Source: Aureibaculum flavum
GTDB lineage: Bacteria > Bacteroidota > Bacteroidia > Flavobacteriales > Flavobacteriaceae
Length of the DNA stretch: 64,000 bases
Direction: 5' to 3'
Assembly: GCF_016406085.1 (NCBI RefSeq)
Contig: NZ_JAEHFJ010000013.1
Location: 44,628-108,627, forward strand
A program made the translations under genes and the position numbers. Below the pieces are notes generated by a model. That model was given only the letters and a program-made list of their open reading frames with translations. It did no database searches and was not told the DNA's origin. Numbering within the stretch: the first letter of the stretch is position 1; the number at the start of each line of letters is the position of its first letter. Shown here one piece after another: positions 20,467 through 29,782 of this stretch.

Positions 20467-21873
20467 TTATTTATCAGCCAATACCACGGCTAACTGTTCA
20501 ACTTTACTTTTACTCTCTTCTGTGGCAAACTTAATGGCCAATGAGGATACAGCTGCCAATACTATTAATAAACTAATAATAAAATAACCACTAGAAACTG
20601 CTAAAGAAGAAGCGTGACCTTGAGCCATTTCAATAGCTTCTGCCCCCATTCCCTGATTTGAAGCAATAGCAGCTTGCTCGGCTACTGCCGATTTTGATTT
20701 CAACAACATAGCTGCTAAAAAAGCACCTACATTACCACCTGCCCCTACTATTCCTGATATTGAACCTATAGCTTTTTTATTGATAAATGGCACTACAGAA
20801 AAAGTTGCCCCTTCTGCCATTTGCACTGTCAAACTAAAAGCAATTAAAAATAATATACCAAGAGGTAGATACGTAATTGTAGAAAATATGGAAAGCATTA
20901 CACCTTCTAATGCCAAGATAAAAGATAAAAATAACACCCTTCCTCTAAGTCCTCTTGATTTACCAAACAAATCTCCAAAAAAGCCACCCAATGTTCTAGC
21001 AAAAATATTCATCAAGGCAAAAGACAAAACAATATTACCTGCCATAGACCTTGTTAAGCCAAAAGTATTTTGAAGATAATCATCCATGGTACCATAAACT
21101 GTTAATTCAATTCCGAAACAGGCTGCATAAACAAAAAATAAAATCCACACTCTATAATCAGATAAGACTTCTTTAAAACCTACTTGATCTTTTTTAGATG
21201 CCACAAACTCACCTTTTGCTTTTAATTCTTTAAAATTCCCAGCAGGCGTATCTTTCGTGAAAAAGTAATAAACAATCCCCATTAGAAAACAAACAACACC
21301 AGCAATTACCATTGAATATCTCCAAGCATTAGCCTCATCGGCCAGGCCAAAACTAATTACAGCTGCCGCAATTATTGGCATACCCAATCTATTAGCACCA
21401 CCACCTAAATTACCCCATCCTGCAGAAGTCGCATTTGCAGTACCCACAATATTTGATGCAAACATTATAGAAGTATGAACCTGTGTTATAACAAAAGAAG
21501 CTCCAATAAAACCAATAAACAATCTACAGATTAAGAATTGCAAAGGAGTTTGCACAAATCCTATTAAGATTACGGGAATTGCCCCTAACATTAACAACCA
21601 TGTATAACAGAGTCTTGGTCCATATTTATCACATAATTTACCAATTACCAATCTGGCAAACACCGTTCCTGTTACCGCCAAAATAATTGAATTCCATTTT
21701 TGTTCAGGACTCAAACCTAAATCTCTAACTACATCTGGCATAAAAGGTACAATACCAAACCAAGCGAAGAAACACAAGAAAAATGCTACTGAGGTGATCC
21801 AGAATGTTCTGGTAGAAATACTTTTGAAGTTTAATAATTCTAATTTACTGGCTTTTGAATAATTCGAAGTCAT
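20467..21873 (-). CDS. NarK-type nitrate/nitrite transporter (MFS)
   Basis: 468 aa, 12 membrane segments. The nitrate signatures are visible: SAGWGNLGGGANRLG (about residues 150-164) and GIVGAGGNVGAF (about 375-386). MFS loop motifs are also present (GKLCDKYGPRL; GGFFGDLFGKSRGLRGR). It imports nitrate for assimilation and/or exports nitrite. The first gene of a narK-porin unit, with two TACGTAT palindromes and a perfect -7 box upstream. The orientation matches the nitrate reductase operon. Confidence 0.95.
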   Translation of the reverse strand: MTSNYSKASKLELLNFKSISTRTFWITSVAFFLCFFAWFGIVPFMPDVVRDLGLSPEQKWNSIILAVTGTVFARLVIGKLCDKYGPRLCYTWLLMLGAIPVILIGFVQTPLQFLICRLFIGFIGASFVITQVHTSIMFASNIVGTANATSAGWGNLGGGANRLGMPIIAAAVISFGLADEANAWRYSMVIAGVVCFLMGIVYYFFTKDTPAGNFKELKAKGEFVASKKDQVGFKEVLSDYRVWILFFVYAACFGIELTVYGTMDDYLQNTFGLTRSMAGNIVLSFALMNIFARTLGGFFGDLFGKSRGLRGRVLFLSFILALEGVMLSIFSTITYLPLGILFLIAFSLTVQMAEGATFSVVPFINKKAIGSISGIVGAGGNVGAFLAAMLLKSKSAVAEQAAIASNQGMGAEAIEMAQGHASSLAVSSGYFIISLLIVLAAVSSLAIKFATEESKSKVEQLAVVLADK

Positions 21874-21910
21874 AATTAAATATTTACAAGATTAATAACA
21901 AAACATGTTA

Positions 21911-21974
21911 CAAATGTAAATATCTACGTATTTATACGCAATTAAATATATACAAAATTACGTATTATTACTCA
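21911..21974 (-). promoter_or_regulatory. narK promoter with two NarL-type 7-2-7 operators
   Basis: The -7 box TACATTTG (minus strand, 21911-21918) lies 37 bases before the narK ATG. Operator A, TACGTATTTATACGCA (21925-21940), begins 6 bp upstream of that box, the same spacing as at the nitrate reductase promoter. Operator B, TACGTATTATTACTCA (21959-21974), lies 34 bp further up. Relative to the perfect 16-mer, A has two mismatches and B three. Confidence 0.7.
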
Positions 21975-22060
21975 TTTTTATACTATTCTAAATTTAAGCA
22001 CGATTAAAATAAGTATTTAATAAAATCAAAATGCCCAACTTAGCAATATGAAATTAGTAA

Positions 22061-22837
22061 CTACAAAGACAACTCTAATACTCTTTGAATTTCCTCATCC
22101 ATAAACGAAGTACTTTCAGATACAACATCACCAAAAACAATAATTCCAGGAACGCTCAAATCTATTTCTTCAACAATATTAGCAGCATTATTAATTGTAC
22201 TTGTCATTATCTTTTCATCGACACAAGTACCATTCTGTATTACAGCAAAAGGAGTATAACCTTGTCTATATTTCTTTACTTCATCGATAAGCAATGAAAA
22301 TTTACGTAAGCCCATTAACACCACTATAGTTGCAGAAGACTGTGCAGCAAGGGCAAAATCTTTAGGCAAACTTCCATCAGAAACAGTCGCAGTGATCACC
22401 CAAAAACTATTACTAACACCTCTCTTAGTCAAGGGTATGCCTTGAGAAGCTGGAACTGCAATAGCACTGCTTACCCCAGGTACTAACTCTGTTTCTATAC
22501 CATGACTTTCAACATAATCAATTTCTTCACTACCTCTACCAAAAACAAATGGATCGCCTCCTTTTAAACGTACAACAGTTCCATATTTAATTGCATTTGT
22601 TACCAACATTTCATTAATATCATCTTGAGAATATTTGTGATTATTATTTCTTTTACCCACATATATACAGGGTACATTTTTATTAGCATAACTAAGTATT
22701 TCTTTATTTACTAGAGCGTCATACAATATGATATTTGCCTGCTTAATGGCATTATATCCTTTTATAGTTAATAAATCTTTATCTCCCGGTCCTGCTCCTA
22801 CTAATATAACTTTCGAAGTTATTTTATCATTTTTCAT
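22061..22837 (-). CDS. cobA: Uroporphyrinogen-III C-methyltransferase
   Basis: 258 aa from the ATG at 22837. Transfers two methyl groups from SAM to uroporphyrinogen III to give precorrin-2. Motifs: VILVGAGPGDKDLLT near the N-terminus, then RLKGGDPFVFGRGSEE, VPGVSSAIAVPASQGIPLT and IVVLMGLRK. It is the SUMT-only form, complementing the Met8-like protein at 12613-13200 to complete sirohaem synthesis. An in-frame TTG lies 14 codons upstream, but that extension is not typical of the family. Divergent from nirB, sharing the intergenic regulatory region. Confidence 0.95.
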   Translation of the reverse strand: MKNDKITSKVILVGAGPGDKDLLTIKGYNAIKQANIILYDALVNKEILSYANKNVPCIYVGKRNNNHKYSQDDINEMLVTNAIKYGTVVRLKGGDPFVFGRGSEEIDYVESHGIETELVPGVSSAIAVPASQGIPLTKRGVSNSFWVITATVSDGSLPKDFALAAQSSATIVVLMGLRKFSLLIDEVKKYRQGYTPFAVIQNGTCVDEKIMTSTINNAANIVEEIDLSVPGIIVFGDVVSESTSFMDEEIQRVLELSL

Positions 22838-22872
22838 AAATATGTATAATTTAAGTGGGTAAAACTTATTAT

Positions 22873-22946
22873 TCCACAATAATACGTATTCGAACTCAAA
22901 TATTACGTATATTTTTATTATAATTACGTATTTATACTTATTTTTG
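22873..22946. promoter_or_regulatory. Shared cobA-nirB control region with phased operator half-sites
   Basis: Three copies of TACGTAT-type half-sites have their ACGT cores at 22884, 22905 and 22926, exactly 21 bp apart. The copy nearest nirB, TACGTATTTATACTTA (22925-22940), is a good 7-2-7 inverted repeat. The middle (22904-22919) and the left one (22873-22888, best on the minus strand) keep only one intact half. TATTTTTG (22939-22946) matches the -7 consensus for nirB, 27 bases before its ATG. TAAGTTTT (minus strand 22861-22868) is a 7/8 match for cobA. Confidence 0.6.
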
Positions 22947-22973
22947 CTTTGTAGAAATTGAAATATACTAAGT

Positions 22974-25484
22974 ATGAAAACCGTAATAGTTGTTGGAAAT
23001 GGAATGGTAGGTTACAAATTTTGTGAAAAGCTTGTAGCTAATGAAGAAAGTAAAGACTTTAAAATAATTGTATTTGGAGAAGAACCAAGACCTGCTTATG
23101 ACAGAGTTCATTTAAGTGAATTTTTTGCAAACCAAGACGCAAAAGCACTTGAGATGGCACCTGCAGAATGGTATATTGAAAATAATATTGAATTAATCAT
23201 TAGCGAACGCATAACAGACATTCATAGAGCTAACAAAAAAATAACAACGGTTAAAAATCGTGAGTTCTCATATGACTATTTGGTACTGGCCACTGGGTCT
23301 TCTGCTTTTGTCCCTCCTATAAAAGGAGTAGAAAAGGAAGGTGTCTTTGTGTATAGAACAATTGAAGACTTAGAAGGAATGCTTGCTTATGCTGCAAAAT
23401 TAAAAGATAAGAATCCAAATGCAAGGGCCGCAGTTCTTGGTGGAGGTTTGTTAGGCTTAGAAGCGGGTAAAGCTGTTATGGATATGGGATTAGAACCACA
23501 TATTGTTGAGTTTGCCCCAAAACTAATGCCGAGACAATTAGATTCTAGAAGTAGTCAAGTATTACAATTGAAACTAGAGTCTATTGGCTTAAACATACAT
23601 TTAAGCAAAGCTACCAATCAAATTTTAGGAGCACATGCCATAACAGGAATGGAGTTTGGAGAAGATGATATTTTAGATGTTGAAATGCTAGTAATTTCTG
23701 CAGGTATTCGCCCGAGAGATGAACTTGGAAAATCATGTGACTTAAAAATGGGAGTTCGTGGCGGAATTGTGGTAGACAATAAAATGCAAACATCAGATAA
23801 AAGCATCTATGCTATTGGCGAGGTTGCACTTTACAATCAAATGATTTATGGATTAGTAGCTCCTGGCTATGAAATGGCAAATGTTGCTGTATCTCAAATT
23901 TTAGGAAAACAAGAAATTGTAATGGCGGCAGAAATAGACATGTCTACCAAACTAAAATTGATTGGAGTAGATGTTGCCAGTTTTGGAGAACCATTTATGC
24001 CTGCAGCCAAAGGACACTCTGTTATTTTTGAAAATAAAACACAACACCTTTATAAAAGAATAAACGTAAGTCTTGATGGTAAGAAATTATTAGGTGGAAT
24101 TCTAGTAGGAGATGCATCTGACTATAATATGCTTCACCAAGTGTATTTAAACAGCATGCCTATTCCTGAAGACCCATCTCAACTAATACTACCTGCAAAT
24201 GAAGGCGGAGCCTTTGGTAGTGCAATGGATTTACCAGATAACGCTGTTGTATGTTCTTGTGAGAATGTTACGAAAGGTCAAATTTGCTGTTCTGTTACAG
24301 ATGATGGTAATGAAACCCTTAAAGATGTAGCTAAAGCAACGAAAGCAAGCACCAGTTGTGGTGGCTGTAAACCCATGGTTGACGATTTAGTAAAAGAGAC
24401 CTTAAAATCTCTTGGTAAAGTTGTAAAAGAACGTATTTGTGAACATTTTGATTATTCGCGTCAAGAATTGTACGATATCGTTAAAATGAAAGAGATAAAA
24501 GATTTTGACCTACTCTTAGATACACATGGAACGGGTATTGGATGTGAAACATGTAAACCATTAGCAGCCTCATTATTTGCAAGTATTTTTAATGAAACGG
24601 CTAACAAACAGGAAACAATTCAAGATTCTAATGATAGATATTTAGCTAATATTCAACGTAACGGAACCTATTCTGTAGTACCACGTGTTGCTGGTGGAGA
24701 AATTAGCCCAAAACAACTCATTGCTATGGGAAGAATAGCAAATAAATATGACTTATACACTAAAATATCTGGTGGTCAACGTATCGTTTTATTCGGAGCA
24801 AAACTACATGAACTTCCATTAATATGGGAAGAACTTATAGCAGAAGGTTTTGAAACAGGACAAGCCTATGGAAAATCATTACGTACGGTAAAAAGCTGTG
24901 TGGGGTCTACATGGTGTAGATATGGTTTGGATGAAAGTGTAAGTTTTGCTATTGAAATCGAAAACAGATATAAAGGTATTCGTTCTCCTCATAAATTTAA
25001 AGGTGGTGTGTCTGGTTGTATCCGTGAATGTGCTGAAGCACGAGGAAAAGATTTTGGTTTTATTGCAGTAGAAGGCGGATGGAATATTTACATCGGTGGT
25101 AATGGAGGTGCAAACCCAAAACATGCTGTGTTACTAGCCGAAAAAGTTGACAAGGAAACTGCTATTAAATATGTAGATCGATATTTAATGTTTTATATAC
25201 GTACCGCACAGCCTTTGATGCGAACCGCTGCTTGGTTAGATAAGCTTGAAGGAGGCATAGACTATGTAAAAGATGTAGTAATAAACGATTGTTTAGGTAT
25301 TGTTAAGCAATTGGATGAAGAAATGCAGTTTATGGTAGATACCTATAAATGCGAATGGACTGAAGCGGTAGAAAATCCAGAGATAAGAGCGAGATACACT
25401 CATTTTGTCAATTCTGATGAAGAAGATAAAAATATAGAATTTGTTAACCTAAGAGAACAAAAAATGCCAACTCCTTGGGCATAA
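22974..25484 (+). CDS. nirB: NAD(P)H-dependent nitrite reductase large subunit
   Basis: 836 aa, reduces nitrite to ammonium in the cytoplasm. Order: FAD/NAD-binding reductase (about 1-330: VVGNGMVGYKF; AVLGGGLLGLEAG), two BFD-like [2Fe-2S] domains (VCSCENVTKGQ ... SCGGCKPMV and RICEHFDYS ... GCETCKPLA, about 422-545), then the sirohaem nitrite reductase domain (about 560-800). The cluster ligands are present as CVGSTWC (CX5C) and SGCIREC (CX3C). Length and order are as in other NirB. First gene of nirB-nirD-DUF4202-kinase, on the plus strand. Confidence 0.97.
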   Translation: MKTVIVVGNGMVGYKFCEKLVANEESKDFKIIVFGEEPRPAYDRVHLSEFFANQDAKALEMAPAEWYIENNIELIISERITDIHRANKKITTVKNREFSYDYLVLATGSSAFVPPIKGVEKEGVFVYRTIEDLEGMLAYAAKLKDKNPNARAAVLGGGLLGLEAGKAVMDMGLEPHIVEFAPKLMPRQLDSRSSQVLQLKLESIGLNIHLSKATNQILGAHAITGMEFGEDDILDVEMLVISAGIRPRDELGKSCDLKMGVRGGIVVDNKMQTSDKSIYAIGEVALYNQMIYGLVAPGYEMANVAVSQILGKQEIVMAAEIDMSTKLKLIGVDVASFGEPFMPAAKGHSVIFENKTQHLYKRINVSLDGKKLLGGILVGDASDYNMLHQVYLNSMPIPEDPSQLILPANEGGAFGSAMDLPDNAVVCSCENVTKGQICCSVTDDGNETLKDVAKATKASTSCGGCKPMVDDLVKETLKSLGKVVKERICEHFDYSRQELYDIVKMKEIKDFDLLLDTHGTGIGCETCKPLAASLFASIFNETANKQETIQDSNDRYLANIQRNGTYSVVPRVAGGEISPKQLIAMGRIANKYDLYTKISGGQRIVLFGAKLHELPLIWEELIAEGFETGQAYGKSLRTVKSCVGSTWCRYGLDESVSFAIEIENRYKGIRSPHKFKGGVSGCIRECAEARGKDFGFIAVEGGWNIYIGGNGGANPKHAVLLAEKVDKETAIKYVDRYLMFYIRTAQPLMRTAAWLDKLEGGIDYVKDVVINDCLGIVKQLDEEMQFMVDTYKCEWTEAVENPEIRARYTHFVNSDEEDKNIEFVNLREQKMPTPWA

Positions 25485-25507
25485 GTTTCCTAATAAAAAA
25501 CAATACA

Positions 25508-25888
25508 ATGTTAGATACACTATTACAAGATTATAGCACGGTACAATTAGAGCGTGTTAAGGTTTGGTTTAAAGCTGCCAAAATCAACAAATTTCCCAAA
25601 AACGGAGGTGCATGTGTAAAATATAAAGACAAACAAATAGCTGTTTTTAATTTTTCTAGAGAGAACAAATGGTATGCGTGTCAAAACCTTTGTCCACACA
25701 AAATGGAAATGGTACTATCTCGCGGTATGATTGGGGAAGATATGGGAACTCCAAAAGTAGCCTGTCCAATGCATAAAAAAACATTTTCTTTAGACACAGG
25801 TGAAAATTTAAACGGAGATTTAGATTCTATTGCTACTTATCCAGTGAAAATTGAGGATAACTTTGTGTATATCGGATTTTCTGAATAA
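25508..25888 (+). CDS. nirD: Nitrite reductase small subunit (Rieske-type)
   Basis: 126 aa from the ATG at 25508. It has intact Rieske ligands: C-P-H in CQNLCPHKM and C-x2-H in VACPMHKKTFSL, separated by a 20-residue loop. Partner of NirB. The start is 23 bp past the nirB stop. A TTG 33 bases upstream would overlap nirB, but the family starts near LDTLLQDYSTVQLERVKVW. Note the intact ligands, since some NirD proteins have lost them. Confidence 0.94.
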   Translation: MLDTLLQDYSTVQLERVKVWFKAAKINKFPKNGGACVKYKDKQIAVFNFSRENKWYACQNLCPHKMEMVLSRGMIGEDMGTPKVACPMHKKTFSLDTGENLNGDLDSIATYPVKIEDNFVYIGFSE

Positions 25889-25918
25889 GTTTGAGGTACA
25901 ATCATTTCTTATAAAACT

Positions 25919-26500
25919 GTGAATACAAAATACGAAAATGCAATAGCATTATTTGACAAAGCAAATTCAGATGATCCAAATAAAGAAATTTGGAACGGCA
26001 CAACGTACCCTAAGGAATTACTTTATGCTCAAAGAATGACTGAAAAGTTAGCTCTTTTTGAGCCAAATGCATCTTATGCTTTAAAATTGGCTGTTAGATG
26101 TCAGCATATTTGTAGATGGCAAATACCAAGAGATTCTTATGAAATGAATAGAAAAGGGTATTTAACTTGGAGAAGTGACCTCTCTGTATTTCATGCTAAA
26201 ACAGCATCAGAAATTTTAAAAAACGTAGGCTATGAAGAAGAATTCATAAATTCAGTTGCTTTTCTTTTAAAGAAGAAACAACTTAAAAAAAATAAAGATA
26301 CTCAGATATTAGAAGATGTAATCTGTTTGGTATTTTTAGACTATTATTTCAAGACTTTTTCTGGGAAATATTCTGAAGAAAAACTCATAGATATCTTAAA
26401 GAAAACTTGGGCAAAAATGTCTGAAAAAGGTCATGATGAAGCAATGAAAATTAACTTCTCAAAAAACTCAATACAACTCATACAAAAAGCCTTAGCTTAA
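25919..26500 (+). CDS. DUF4202-family protein in the nitrite reductase operon
   Basis: 193 aa of the DUF4202 type, mostly helical and soluble, with [20 protein letters not shown] (about residues 60-79), [16 protein letters not shown] and [13 protein letters not shown]. The His/Asp/Glu pattern suggests a small metal-dependent HD-like fold, but I cannot name a reaction. GTG start, 30 bp after nirD and 20 bp before the kinase gene, so it is in the nirB operon. The context points to a role in nitrate/nitrite metabolism or its control. Confidence 0.85.
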   Translation: MNTKYENAIALFDKANSDDPNKEIWNGTTYPKELLYAQRMTEKLALFEPNASYALKLAVRCQHICRWQIPRDSYEMNRKGYLTWRSDLSVFHAKTASEILKNVGYEEEFINSVAFLLKKKQLKKNKDTQILEDVICLVFLDYYFKTFSGKYSEEKLIDILKKTWAKMSEKGHDEAMKINFSKNSIQLIQKALA

Positions 26501-26520
26501 TTCATCATAAATTTAACTTT

Positions 26521-28338
26521 GTGTCTAAACCTAAAAATAACAACATACTCGATAGTGTTATTTTCAAAAAACTAAGAAAGTTATATTTGCTTGCCTTTTT
26601 GGCAATAGCCATTACCATTATAATTTCCCAAATCTTAATTCAGAATCATATTAGTACTCAAACAAATGATTCAAGAGTTATAAATATTGCTGGCAGACAA
26701 CGTATGTTAAGCCAGAAATTAACCAAGGAGGTTTTATTCATAAACGACAGTGATATTTCAGACGAAAGAATAGAAAAAATTAATCAAATTAAAAAAACAT
26801 TTCAACTTTGGTCATCTTCTCACGATGGTCTAATTGATGGAAACCAAAAATTAAGTTTACCTAAAGAAAGTAATAAAGAAATACTAACTATGTTTTCTGA
26901 GGTTGCTCTATATTTCTCACCCATTAAAAAAGCTGTTGAAAATTTAGTATTAAAATTAAAAAAACAACCTAATTCATCAGTCACTTTACTTAAAGACGAA
27001 ATCAATACTATCTTAATTAATGAAGGTGAATTTTTAAAAGCAATGGATGCTCTTGTTTTTAAATATGACGAAATAAGTAAAGCCAAGGTTACTAAATTAA
27101 AATACTTAGAAACACTATTACTAGTAGTTGCTTTACTAATTCTTGCTCTTGAGATCCTCCTTCTATTCAGACCTTTTTCAATAAAAATAAAAGATACAAT
27201 TAACGATTTATTGAAGACTAAGGAAGAAGCTGTTTTAAAAACCAAACAGCTAAATGAAATGTACATTGCTAAAGAAGAATCATTATTAGAATTACAGCAA
27301 TTAAATTACGCTATTGATAATGCCGTATTGTTCGTTAGCACTAATTCAGAAGGTTCTATCTTACACATGAGTAAGAAGCTACAAAACCTATTAGGACTTT
27401 CTACCAATACTATAAAAGGAGCCTTAGAAGAATTACTTACTACTGACCTTGGGCAACAAATGTATTTAAAAGAACTTTTAAAAAACAAGGGTAGAATATG
27501 GACAGGTGAAGTTCAAATAAAAACTAAAGACGACACAGACCTATGGTTAGACATGTCTATCATTCCGCTAAAAAGAGTAAATTTAAAACAAAAAACACTG
27601 ATTTTATGTACGGATATTACACAACGGAAACATAATGAAACTGAACTAGAACGGATTTCTAAAGAAAAATATCAAGAGGAAATAGAATCACAAAAGATTC
27701 TTTCTAGTAAAATTATTGAAGCTCAAGAAGAAGAACGTAAAAGAATTGCCAAAGACATTCATGATGGTATAGGCCAAATGCTAACCGCATTAAAATTTAA
27801 TGCAGAATCTATCAATTTGAATAATATTGAAGTTTCTCTTAAAAAAATTGAAAACTTAAAGGCCCTTTCTAAAGAAATTATTCAAGGTGTTAGAATGGCA
27901 ACTTTTAATTTGGTTCCACCAGAATTAACGGAGTTAGGTATTTCTTCTGCTCTACAGACATTAACTGTTCAACTCTCAAAACTTACAGGGAAAAACATTG
28001 TATTTCAAAATAAAACGGATTTTGATATTAAATTAGATTCCCTCACAGAGACCAATTTGTATAGAATTACTCAGGAAGCCGTAAACAATGCCATTAAATA
28101 CGCAAAAGCCAATTATATTTTTGTTTCCATAAATCATAGCTCAGATATCATGAGCATAACCATAGCAGACGACGGTATTGGTTTTGACATTGATCAAGTT
28201 AAAACAAATACAGAAAAAGGTATGGGTTTATTATTTATGGAAGAACGTATTAAATATATTAATGGTAGAATATTTATAAACTCTGTAATTGGTGAAGGGA
28301 CAAATATCACCCTAAATATTAAGTTAGATAAAACTTAA
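26521..28338 (+). CDS. NarX-like nitrate sensor histidine kinase
   Basis: 605 aa, GTG start. TM1 is about 21-41. The periplasmic domain starts with a P-box-like stretch, [14 protein letters not shown] (54-67), closely similar to the NarX/NarQ nitrate-binding P-box, with R61 aligned to the nitrate-binding Arg. The domain is a four-helix (PilJ/NarX-type) sensor. TM2 is about 196-216, a PAS-like domain about 258-367, then a HisKA_3 dimerisation domain with the phospho-acceptor H414 in [12 protein letters not shown]. The HATPase part has N-box NAIKYA (~523), DDGIGFD (550-556) and GMGL (567-570). Last gene of the nirB operon. Likely partner: the NarL-like regulator at 18366-19046. Confidence 0.92.
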   Translation: MSKPKNNNILDSVIFKKLRKLYLLAFLAIAITIIISQILIQNHISTQTNDSRVINIAGRQRMLSQKLTKEVLFINDSDISDERIEKINQIKKTFQLWSSSHDGLIDGNQKLSLPKESNKEILTMFSEVALYFSPIKKAVENLVLKLKKQPNSSVTLLKDEINTILINEGEFLKAMDALVFKYDEISKAKVTKLKYLETLLLVVALLILALEILLLFRPFSIKIKDTINDLLKTKEEAVLKTKQLNEMYIAKEESLLELQQLNYAIDNAVLFVSTNSEGSILHMSKKLQNLLGLSTNTIKGALEELLTTDLGQQMYLKELLKNKGRIWTGEVQIKTKDDTDLWLDMSIIPLKRVNLKQKTLILCTDITQRKHNETELERISKEKYQEEIESQKILSSKIIEAQEEERKRIAKDIHDGIGQMLTALKFNAESINLNNIEVSLKKIENLKALSKEIIQGVRMATFNLVPPELTELGISSALQTLTVQLSKLTGKNIVFQNKTDFDIKLDSLTETNLYRITQEAVNNAIKYAKANYIFVSINHSSDIMSITIADDGIGFDIDQVKTNTEKGMGLLFMEERIKYINGRIFINSVIGEGTNITLNIKLDKT

Positions 28339-28411
28339 ATACAAATCTTATGTATATAAAAGGTTGTTTTCAAAAGCTATTAGCATACTGAACTTCTTCT
28401 TTACCTACCAA

Positions 28412-29605
28412 TTACACCTCACCTGGTTTCCCTATATATAATCCTGAAAATAATTTCAATACTGATACTACCAACAACAACATAAGTGCATACACCCAAC
28501 TTCCTGTAAAATCAAAAATACTAGCAAAAATAAAAGGCCCTGTGGCGGCAATTATATACCCAATTGATTGTGCCATACCAGATAATTCAGTTGCCGATGC
28601 AGTGTTATGCGATCGCAAAACGATAAAGAGTAATGACAACCCAAAAGAACCACCTAATACGAATCCAATTAAAGAAACCCAAATAGCAACGCCACCAAAT
28701 TGAGGTAACATAAGTCCAATAATTCCAATGATTTCCATAATAATCAACACCCAAACAATACTCCGTTGATCTTTTCTTTTACCTGCAATAATGGGTACAA
28801 TTAATGAAGCTAAAATTCCAGTTGCTTGCGATAAAGAAAGCATCCAACCTGCATAATCAGGATCAAAACCTCTACTAATTAAAATAGCCGGTAACCAAGC
28901 TAAAATTACATAAAAGGTTAATGATTGTAACCCCATGAAAATGGCGACTTGCCAAGCCAATCTAGATTTGGTGAGTGATTTCATCGCTTTTATAAAATCA
29001 TTCTTTATGGGAGGCCTTTTTAATCTGTTAACTTGTGGGAACCAAATGATTGCCGCTAAAAAAGCCAAGAGTGCCCAAACCACTAGTGATCCTCTCCAGC
29101 CTACCCCCTTTATATGCGTCAGCGGTACACTTACACCTGCGGCCAATGAAGCACCTACAGCCATTACTGCAGAATACAAACTGGTAACTAACCCTGACTT
29201 TTCAGAAAAATTACGTTTTGTTATACCCGGCAATAATACGTTACCAAAAGCAATGGAAATTCCAAATAGTAGTGTTCCGAAATAAAGAAAAAAATTGCCT
29301 TCAATGTACCGTACCAAAATTCCGATTATTAAGAGTATCATGGCTCCAAATAAGGTTTTACCAATACCAAAACGATTTGTAAACAAAGGCGTAAGCATTG
29401 AAATGACACCAAAAGCAATAAGAGGTAACGTGGTTAATAAACCTAACATCGCATTTGAAAGACCTGTAGCCAATTTAATATCATCAACTAAGGGACCAAC
29501 TCCAGCAATAGCGGGACGTAAATTTAGTGCAATACACAAAATACCTATTAACAATAAAATATTGGTTGATTTTGATGTAGTATTCATTGAATCTGTCATT
29601 GACAT
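28412..29605 (-). CDS. MFS transporter, CynX/NimT-like
   Basis: 397 aa, 12 membrane segments. The N-terminal NILLLIGILCIALNLRPAIAGVGPL (about 15-39) is the typical start of the CynX/NimT (cyanate / 2-nitroimidazole) branch. The substrate cannot be inferred from the name. The start codon is one of three in-frame ATGs within 20 bases. Convergent with the kinase gene and divergent from the outer-membrane barrel gene, with which it shares a palindrome-bearing spacer. Confidence 0.85.
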   Translation of the reverse strand: MSMTDSMNTTSKSTNILLLIGILCIALNLRPAIAGVGPLVDDIKLATGLSNAMLGLLTTLPLIAFGVISMLTPLFTNRFGIGKTLFGAMILLIIGILVRYIEGNFFLYFGTLLFGISIAFGNVLLPGITKRNFSEKSGLVTSLYSAVMAVGASLAAGVSVPLTHIKGVGWRGSLVVWALLAFLAAIIWFPQVNRLKRPPIKNDFIKAMKSLTKSRLAWQVAIFMGLQSLTFYVILAWLPAILISRGFDPDYAGWMLSLSQATGILASLIVPIIAGKRKDQRSIVWVLIIMEIIGIIGLMLPQFGGVAIWVSLIGFVLGGSFGLSLLFIVLRSHNTASATELSGMAQSIGYIIAATGPFIFASIFDFTGSWVYALMLLLVVSVLKLFSGLYIGKPGEV

Positions 29606-29714
29606 AGTATTCTAAAAAATAGAAGTGCGAAAGTATTAAACCTAATCGACAATTAATCATTCATTTCTGCATAACTATCAAAACCACTTTTAAGATTTTT
29701 TTAACAAAACTTTA

Positions 29715-29730
29715 AACTAAATATTTAGTT
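29715..29730. promoter_or_regulatory. Perfect 16-bp palindrome between divergent MFS and outer-membrane barrel genes
   Basis: AACTAAATATTTAGTT is a perfect palindrome, 110 bp from the MFS start and 53 bp from the barrel-protein ATG. Size and symmetry fit an operator for a dimeric repressor. No regulator gene adjoins, so the binder is unknown. AT-rich DNA makes chance palindromes fairly likely. Confidence 0.4.
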
Positions 29731-29782
29731 CACTGAAATGAATTTACGTTTATTTGTTTTTCAATCCATTATCAACCCAATA

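Noticed and set aside
18256..22940. FNR/Anr-type sites (TTGAT-N4-ATCAA) controlling the nitrate genes
   Set aside because: No such sequence is seen. The palindromes have the TACGTAT core, and their 7-2-7 layout fits NarL better. A different Crp-family specificity remains possible.
26820..27266. 148-codon minus-strand ORF inside the sensor kinase gene
   Set aside because: The plus-strand frame has clear kinase domains across it. The antisense frame shows no domain, and AT-rich genes often leave such open frames.
28935..29615. Two plus-strand ORFs (28935-29285 and 29295-29615) opposite the MFS gene
   Set aside because: They mirror the membrane-helix codons of the real transporter, and their translations have no recognisable features.
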